Below, in pieces: positions 59,903 to 64,000 of a stretch of 64,000 bases of DNA. The position numbers and the translations under genes were made by a program. Numbering within the stretch: the first letter of the stretch is position 1; every line of letters begins with the position of its first letter. The stretch is from assembly GCA_022563535.1 (NCBI GenBank), contig JADFNE010000007.1, positions 1-64,000 on the forward strand. The letters are read 5' to 3'. The notes beneath the pieces were generated by a model. The model made no database searches, was not told where the DNA came from, and saw only the letters and a program-made list of their open reading frames with translations. This DNA is from Myxococcales bacterium. Lineage in GTDB: Bacteria > Myxococcota_A > UBA9160 > UBA4427.

Positions 59903-62551
59903 ATGAGTACCAAGCAGAGTCTCGATGGTTCCGCATCGAGTGGCGATGACATAAACGACGACGCGACCGGCGCGAAAGCAGCGCCGATCGCCACCGATGC
60001 GCCCAGACTTCACGAACGCATCCCAGAGGGTCGTCTGTTCGATTCCTCAGTCATCCTCGACCGATTCATGCGCTGGATCAGCGATGTTTCTCTCGCCGCC
60101 TACCCCGCCCAGGAAGAGGCGCTGCTCGAACTCTCCACCGGTCAGCACGTCATTCTGAGCACACCCACCGGGTCGGGAAAATCCCTGGTCGCTCTCGGCC
60201 TCCATTTCAAGGCGCGCTGCGAGGGCAAACGGTCCTTCTACACCGCTCCAATCAAAGCCCTCGTCAACGAGAAATTCTTCGACTGGTGCGATCAGTTCGG
60301 TGCCGAGAACGTCGGCATGTTGACCGGCGATGCGAGCATCAACCGGGACGCCCCGATCATCTGCTGTACGGCGGAAATACTCGCCAACATGGCGGTCTCC
60401 GAGGGCAAAGCCCTCGACGCTCCCTATGTGGTGATGGACGAGTTCCACTACTTCGGCGATCGCGACCGCGGCATGGCGTGGCAGCTCCCATTGCTCGAAC
60501 TGCCCGACACCCAGTACTTGCTCATGTCGGCCACGCTGGGCGACACCCGTGCCATCGAAGACTTGATCAAGCGTCGCAACACACGGACCACAGTGCGCAT
60601 TCACAACGATGATCGGCCCGTGCCGCTCGACTTTTCCTATCGCGAGACGCCCGTCCACGAAACGGTCGAGAAACTGCTGGCGAGTGGCCTGGCGCCGATT
60701 TACATCGTCCACTTTACCCAGCGCGAGTGTGCGGATCAGGCCCAGGCCCTGACCAGTTCGAACATCAGCGACAAAGAGGAGAAGCGTGCGCTCTCCGAAG
60801 CCATGATCGGATTTCGTTTCGACACGCCTTATGGAAAGGATGTACAGCGATTTCTGCGCCATGGAATCGGCATTCACCATGCGGGGCTGCTGCCCAAGTA
60901 CCGGCTACTCGTCGAACGCCTCGCCCAACGCGGACTGCTCAAGGTGATCTGCGGAACCGACACCTTGGGGGTCGGAGTAAACATTCCGATTCGCACCGTA
61001 TTGTTCAGCAAGCTCTGCAAGTTCGACGGAGAGAAGGTGGGGATTCTCTCCGTGCGCGAGTTCCTGCAGATCTCCGGCCGCGCCGGGCGCAAAGGATTCG
61101 ACAATGAGGGCAGCGTGGTGTGCCAGGCGCCCGAACACGTGATCGAAAACAAGCGACTCGAAGCCAAGGCGGCCGGGGCGTCGGCGGGAAAGAAAAAGAA
61201 GCTCGTCAAAAAGAAGCCACCGACCAAGGGCTATGTCGCCTGGGACCAGGATACCTTGACCCGGCTCTCCACCAGCCCTCCAGAGCCGTTGGTCTCTCGC
61301 TTTCAGGTCTCGGTGGGGCTTCTGGTCAACTGTTTGAAGAGCACGGCGGGGCCGCGTGACCGCGGCGCAGGCTATGGGCGCATGATCGATATGATCGGCC
61401 GCTCTCTCGAAGAACCGAGTCGCAAACGGCAACTCGTAGCGGACGCGGCCGTGCTCTTCCGTGCCCTGCGAAGTGCTGGCATCTTGGAACTCACAACCGA
61501 TCCGGACCGGATCGGCAGTCGAGTGCAGGTGAGCAAAGAATTGCAGCCAGACTTTTCGCTCCACCACGCGCTCTCCCTCTACCTGGTCGAAGTTCTCGAA
61601 GCACTCGATAGCGAGGGAGAAGAGCGCGCCCTCGACGTGCTCGCCCTGGTCGAATCAATACTCGAAAATCCGAGAGCGCTTTTGATCGCCCAGGAGCGGC
61701 GCATCAAGAGCGAACTCATGGCCCAGCTCAAGGCAGAAGGTGTGCCCTATGAGGAGCGAATCGCAAAGCTCGACGAAGTGAGTTGGCCCAAGCCCAACGC
61801 AGAATTCATCTACCGGACCTTCAACATGTTTGCAGAGAAACACCCCTGGGTCGGCGGGAGCAACATCAGGCCCAAGGCGATCGCCCGGGAACTCTTCGAG
61901 AGCTACTCAGCGTTCAACGACTTCGTAAAGCTCAACCAGATGGCGCGCATCGAAGGTGTGCTGCTTCGATACTTGAGCCAGGTACACAATACACTGTCGC
62001 AAACGATCCCCGAGGCACACAAGACCACAAGCGTCCTCGACATGATCGCCTACTTCCGCACGCTTCTCTCCCGGGTCGACGCCAGCTTGCTCGAAGAGTG
62101 GGAAGATCGAATGAACCCCGATCGAGTTTCCGATAAAAAGAGACAGGGCATCGCAGACCCCGGCGAGTCGCGTCCAACCCTCGACCCGAAGGCCTTCGAA
62201 GCGCGCGTGCGATCGGAACTGCATCACCTCATGCGTTGCGTCGCAAAGCGCGACTACGAAAACGCCACGACGTGTGTCCACCAGGACCGAGACGACCCCT
62301 GGGACGCCGCCCGCTTCGAAGCCGAACTCCTCCCCTTCTACGCTGAATACGAGGCGATCCTGTTTCAGCCGAGCGCCCGGCAAGCTCATCTCGCCAGCGT
62401 CAAAGAAATTCGGCCCGGGGTATACGAGGCCAGGCAGGTGTTGAGCGATGAAATCGGCGACAACCTCTGGAACCTGGAAGCCGAGGTCCACGTCGAGAGA
62501 CTCCCGCTGCCGGACGGGCCGCTACTGCGGTTGCGGCGAATTGGGACTTAG
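59903..62551 (+). CDS. DEAD/DEAH-box helicase with DUF3516 C-terminal region (Ski2-like)
   Basis: 882 residues. Motif I is ILSTPTGSGKSLVALGLH, motif II is VMDEFHYFGDRDRG (DEFH), motif III is LMSATLGDTRAIED, and motif VI is EFLQISGRAGRKGFDN. A Lys-rich insert (AGKKKKLVKKKPPTKG) separates the helicase core from the C-terminal part, which resembles the DUF3516 region known mainly from actinobacterial helicases. RNA or DNA substrate is unknown. ATG at 59903; the frame extends upstream through the microsatellite. Confidence 0.88.
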   Translation: MSTKQSLDGSASSGDDINDDATGAKAAPIATDAPRLHERIPEGRLFDSSVILDRFMRWISDVSLAAYPAQEEALLELSTGQHVILSTPTGSGKSLVALGLHFKARCEGKRSFYTAPIKALVNEKFFDWCDQFGAENVGMLTGDASINRDAPIICCTAEILANMAVSEGKALDAPYVVMDEFHYFGDRDRGMAWQLPLLELPDTQYLLMSATLGDTRAIEDLIKRRNTRTTVRIHNDDRPVPLDFSYRETPVHETVEKLLASGLAPIYIVHFTQRECADQAQALTSSNISDKEEKRALSEAMIGFRFDTPYGKDVQRFLRHGIGIHHAGLLPKYRLLVERLAQRGLLKVICGTDTLGVGVNIPIRTVLFSKLCKFDGEKVGILSVREFLQISGRAGRKGFDNEGSVVCQAPEHVIENKRLEAKAAGASAGKKKKLVKKKPPTKGYVAWDQDTLTRLSTSPPEPLVSRFQVSVGLLVNCLKSTAGPRDRGAGYGRMIDMIGRSLEEPSRKRQLVADAAVLFRALRSAGILELTTDPDRIGSRVQVSKELQPDFSLHHALSLYLVEVLEALDSEGEERALDVLALVESILENPRALLIAQERRIKSELMAQLKAEGVPYEERIAKLDEVSWPKPNAEFIYRTFNMFAEKHPWVGGSNIRPKAIARELFESYSAFNDFVKLNQMARIEGVLLRYLSQVHNTLSQTIPEAHKTTSVLDMIAYFRTLLSRVDASLLEEWEDRMNPDRVSDKKRQGIADPGESRPTLDPKAFEARVRSELHHLMRCVAKRDYENATTCVHQDRDDPWDAARFEAELLPFYAEYEAILFQPSARQAHLASVKEIRPGVYEARQVLSDEIGDNLWNLEAEVHVERLPLPDGPLLRLRRIGT

Positions 62552-62583
62552 CGGAACCATGTTGATCGTGGGAGCGGTCTAGC

Positions 62584-63480
62584 TCAATCCTCCGACAGAT
62601 CTTCGAGTTCGCGATCGTACTGCGCGAAACCCACGAGATCTCGCAGCGACTCAAATGACGTCAAGCGTGCGGGGGCTGTTCCCTTGCCGATCGATTCGAG
62701 GGCGTCGCGCATGGCCTCAACCGCGGCCGAGAGCAAGGTCAGAGGATAGGCGGCCAATTTGAAGCCCAGTTCTTCGAGCCGTTCGGGGGGAAGCATGGGT
62801 GTGTCTCCCTGCTCGACCATGTTTGCCATTTTGGGTCCGGGCAGTGCGTCACACAATTTTGCCATCTCTGCTTCGGAATGTGGCGCTTCGAGAAACAAGA
62901 TATCGGCTCCGAGGTCGGCGAAGATTCGGCAGCGCTCGATCGCTTCGGCCAGTCCGTGACCATGGCGCGCGTCGGTTCGGGCCATGATGAGAATGTCGTG
63001 TCCCTCTTCCCGGACCTTCACCGCGGCGCGAATGCGTGCCGCCGCTTCTTCGCGACCCACGACTTCTTTGCCACAGGTGTGGCCGCAGCGCTTGGGAGCG
63101 ACCTGGTCTTCGATCATCGCGCAGGCAAAGCCCGCACGCGCAAAGCCTGCAACGGTGCGCTTGACGTTCATCGAGTTGCCGTAACCGGTATCGGCGTCAC
63201 CGATGACAGGGATGCTGACCGCGTCACAAATGTTTCGGCCCTGATCGAGCATCTCCCCGTAGGAGATGAGCCCGGTGTCGGGCACCCCGAGCCTCGCCGC
63301 CGCAACCGCGAAGCCGCTCATGAAGGTCAGCGGAAACCCGGCTCGTTCGACGAGTTTGGCCGAGAGCGCGTCAAAGCAGCACGGCATGGGCTGAATACCC
63401 GGAGCCTCGATCAACCGACGCAGCGCGTCTGCGCGCGAGCCGGCACTGCCGGGTGGTGTGGATTCCGAAGGTTCTGCCAT
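62584..63480 (-). CDS. Isocitrate lyase/PEP mutase-family enzyme
   Basis: 298 residues. Metal and catalytic motifs: IPVIGDADTGYGNSMNVKRT, AMIEDQVAPKRCGHTCGKEV (the KRCGH catalytic loop) and LIMARTDARHGHGLAEAIER. This group includes 2-methylisocitrate lyase, oxaloacetate decarboxylase and carboxyphosphonoenolpyruvate mutase. KRCGH favours a C-C lyase over a mutase. With a probable methylsuccinyl-CoA dehydrogenase elsewhere in the window, a C4/C5 acid role is possible but unproven. Confidence 0.88.
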   Translation of the reverse strand: MAEPSESTPPGSAGSRADALRRLIEAPGIQPMPCCFDALSAKLVERAGFPLTFMSGFAVAAARLGVPDTGLISYGEMLDQGRNICDAVSIPVIGDADTGYGNSMNVKRTVAGFARAGFACAMIEDQVAPKRCGHTCGKEVVGREEAAARIRAAVKVREEGHDILIMARTDARHGHGLAEAIERCRIFADLGADILFLEAPHSEAEMAKLCDALPGPKMANMVEQGDTPMLPPERLEELGFKLAAYPLTLLSAAVEAMRDALESIGKGTAPARLTSFESLRDLVGFAQYDRELEDLSED

Positions 63481-63489
63481 TGCGAGACT

Positions 63490-64000
63490 CTACTCGCTCG
63501 CGTGCTCCGAAACAGCACCTGGATCGATTGCAACGGCGGGGCCGCTGGGTAGCACCAGCGTAAATTGAGTGCCCCGCCCCGCTTCAGATTCAACGCGCAG
63601 CTCCCCGCCGTGATTGCGGACGATATAGTGGGAAATCGCAAGACCGAGACCTGTCCCGTGGCCAACGGGCTTGGTGGTGAAAAATGGATCGAAGATGCGC
63701 GCGATCACATCTGGCGATATTCCAATGCCGTCATCTTCAATGGAAATCCAGACCTCACTCCCATGCTGCCAACTCGAGAGTTGAACTCGACCGGCGCCCT
63801 CGATTGAATGAAAGGCATTGACCAACAGGTTCACCAGCACTTGTACGATTTCGCCCGGCATACAGAGAACAGGCGACAAGTGCTCGAAATTTCTCTCCAC
63901 CACGATCTCGGAACTCGCTCGAGCACTCGCGATCCTCACGGCATCTTCGATCAAGTCGTTGAGGTCTGCGGCTTCGACCGGACCCGATGCTCCCGATGCA
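63490..64000 (-). CDS. Sensor histidine kinase, catalytic part (5' end beyond window)
   Basis: The minus-strand frame is open from the right edge and ends at 63490; 170 codons are visible. The HATPase_c domain has the N box (VLVNLLVNAFHSIEGAG), G1 (SIEDDGIGIS), F (IFDPFFTTKPVG) and G2 (GTGLGLAISHYIV), all intact. The phosphoacceptor His (DHp domain) and any sensor domain lie outside. No response regulator is visible. It lies 9 bases before the PEP-mutase-family gene on the same strand, so that gene is probably cotranscribed after it. Confidence 0.93.
   Translation of the reverse strand, partial: ASGASGPVEAADLNDLIEDAVRIASARASSEIVVERNFEHLSPVLCMPGEIVQVLVNLLVNAFHSIEGAGRVQLSSWQHGSEVWISIEDDGIGISPDVIARIFDPFFTTKPVGHGTGLGLAISHYIVRNHGGELRVESEAGRGTQFTLVLPSGPAVAIDPGAVSEHASE

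Noticed and set aside
1-64000. tRNA, rRNA, CRISPR array, prophage or attachment site
   Set aside because: No T-arm-like conserved tRNA pattern in gaps, no regular repeat-spacer array, no integrase or phage genes were seen by eye; a computational scan was not possible.

Overview
The window is GC-rich, densely coding DNA from a Gram-negative bacterium. Heptose-core LPS genes (hldA, waaC, waaF, a Kdo-kinase-like gene), an OmpA-family protein and a TPR/outer-membrane-barrel protein all imply an outer membrane. The set also includes a RemA/DUF370 regulator in a gmk cluster, YicC, a B12-dependent ribonucleotide reductase, an F420-dependent NADP reductase, split-barrel proteins resembling the deazaflavin-dependent nitroreductase group, a full-length Lhr and a DUF3516-type helicase. 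That mix is typical of deltaproteobacterial-grade lineages (Myxococcota, Binatota or Desulfobacterota-like) rather than enterobacteria. This placement is inference; there is no rRNA in the window. I see no tRNA, rRNA, CRISPR array or prophage, and the only mobile-type gene is a RAYT transposase.

Layout. 1-7786 (minus): waaC-waaF-glycosyltransferase-hldA-yicC-remA-gmk-spoT, with mostly overlapping stops and starts, so the LPS inner-core and stringent-response genes read as one transcription block; spoT runs off the left edge. 7857-10262 (plus): LPS kinase, then an MTA phosphorylase/adenine phosphoribosyltransferase purine-salvage pair. 10278-15932 (minus): an unknown protein, Lhr and a HugZ-like protein. 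16158-21837: an MFS transporter facing an operon of amidohydrolase, Rieske ferredoxin and NnrU, followed by an M20 peptidase. 21998-25466: threonine aldolase/hydrolase, an FMN reductase and two small split-barrel proteins in divergent orientation. 25701-31404: an MMPL transporter, Smr protein, TetR regulator and a frameshifted chemoreceptor. 31522-34804: NfeD, a DEDDh exonuclease, RAYT and an unknown helical protein.

35154-46928: ETF-ubiquinone oxidoreductase, two inositol-monophosphatase-family proteins, nrdJ with a long unusual leader, npdG, a probable (2S)-methylsuccinyl-CoA dehydrogenase, M18 aminopeptidase and SurE. The dehydrogenase and ETF-QO fit together: the first feeds electrons to ETF and ETF-QO passes them to quinone. 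46925-54353: a small secreted protein, Nudix, glnE, glutathione reductase, CobW-type GTPase and endonuclease III. 54793-64000: TPR-barrel plus FecR pair, gpmI, OmpA-like protein, DUF3516 helicase, a PEP-mutase/isocitrate-lyase-family enzyme and the catalytic part of a sensor histidine kinase cut by the right edge.

The most unusual non-coding signal is the roughly 835-base gap before nrdJ. On the minus strand it has a good sigma70-like promoter, then about 140 bases that fold into three hairpins closed by an end-to-end stem (one hairpin is 11 bp with a GAAA tetraloop), then a C/A-rich, G-poor repeat tract before the nrdJ start. It does not match riboswitch consensus sequences I can recall. A second candidate is an intrinsic terminator pointing antisense behind the Smr gene, preceded by two further inverted repeats. 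Several short in-frame or intergenic repeats (9 bp in the amidohydrolase, 51 bp in the FecR gene, a TCTA-type microsatellite upstream of the DUF3516 helicase) mark possible variable sites.
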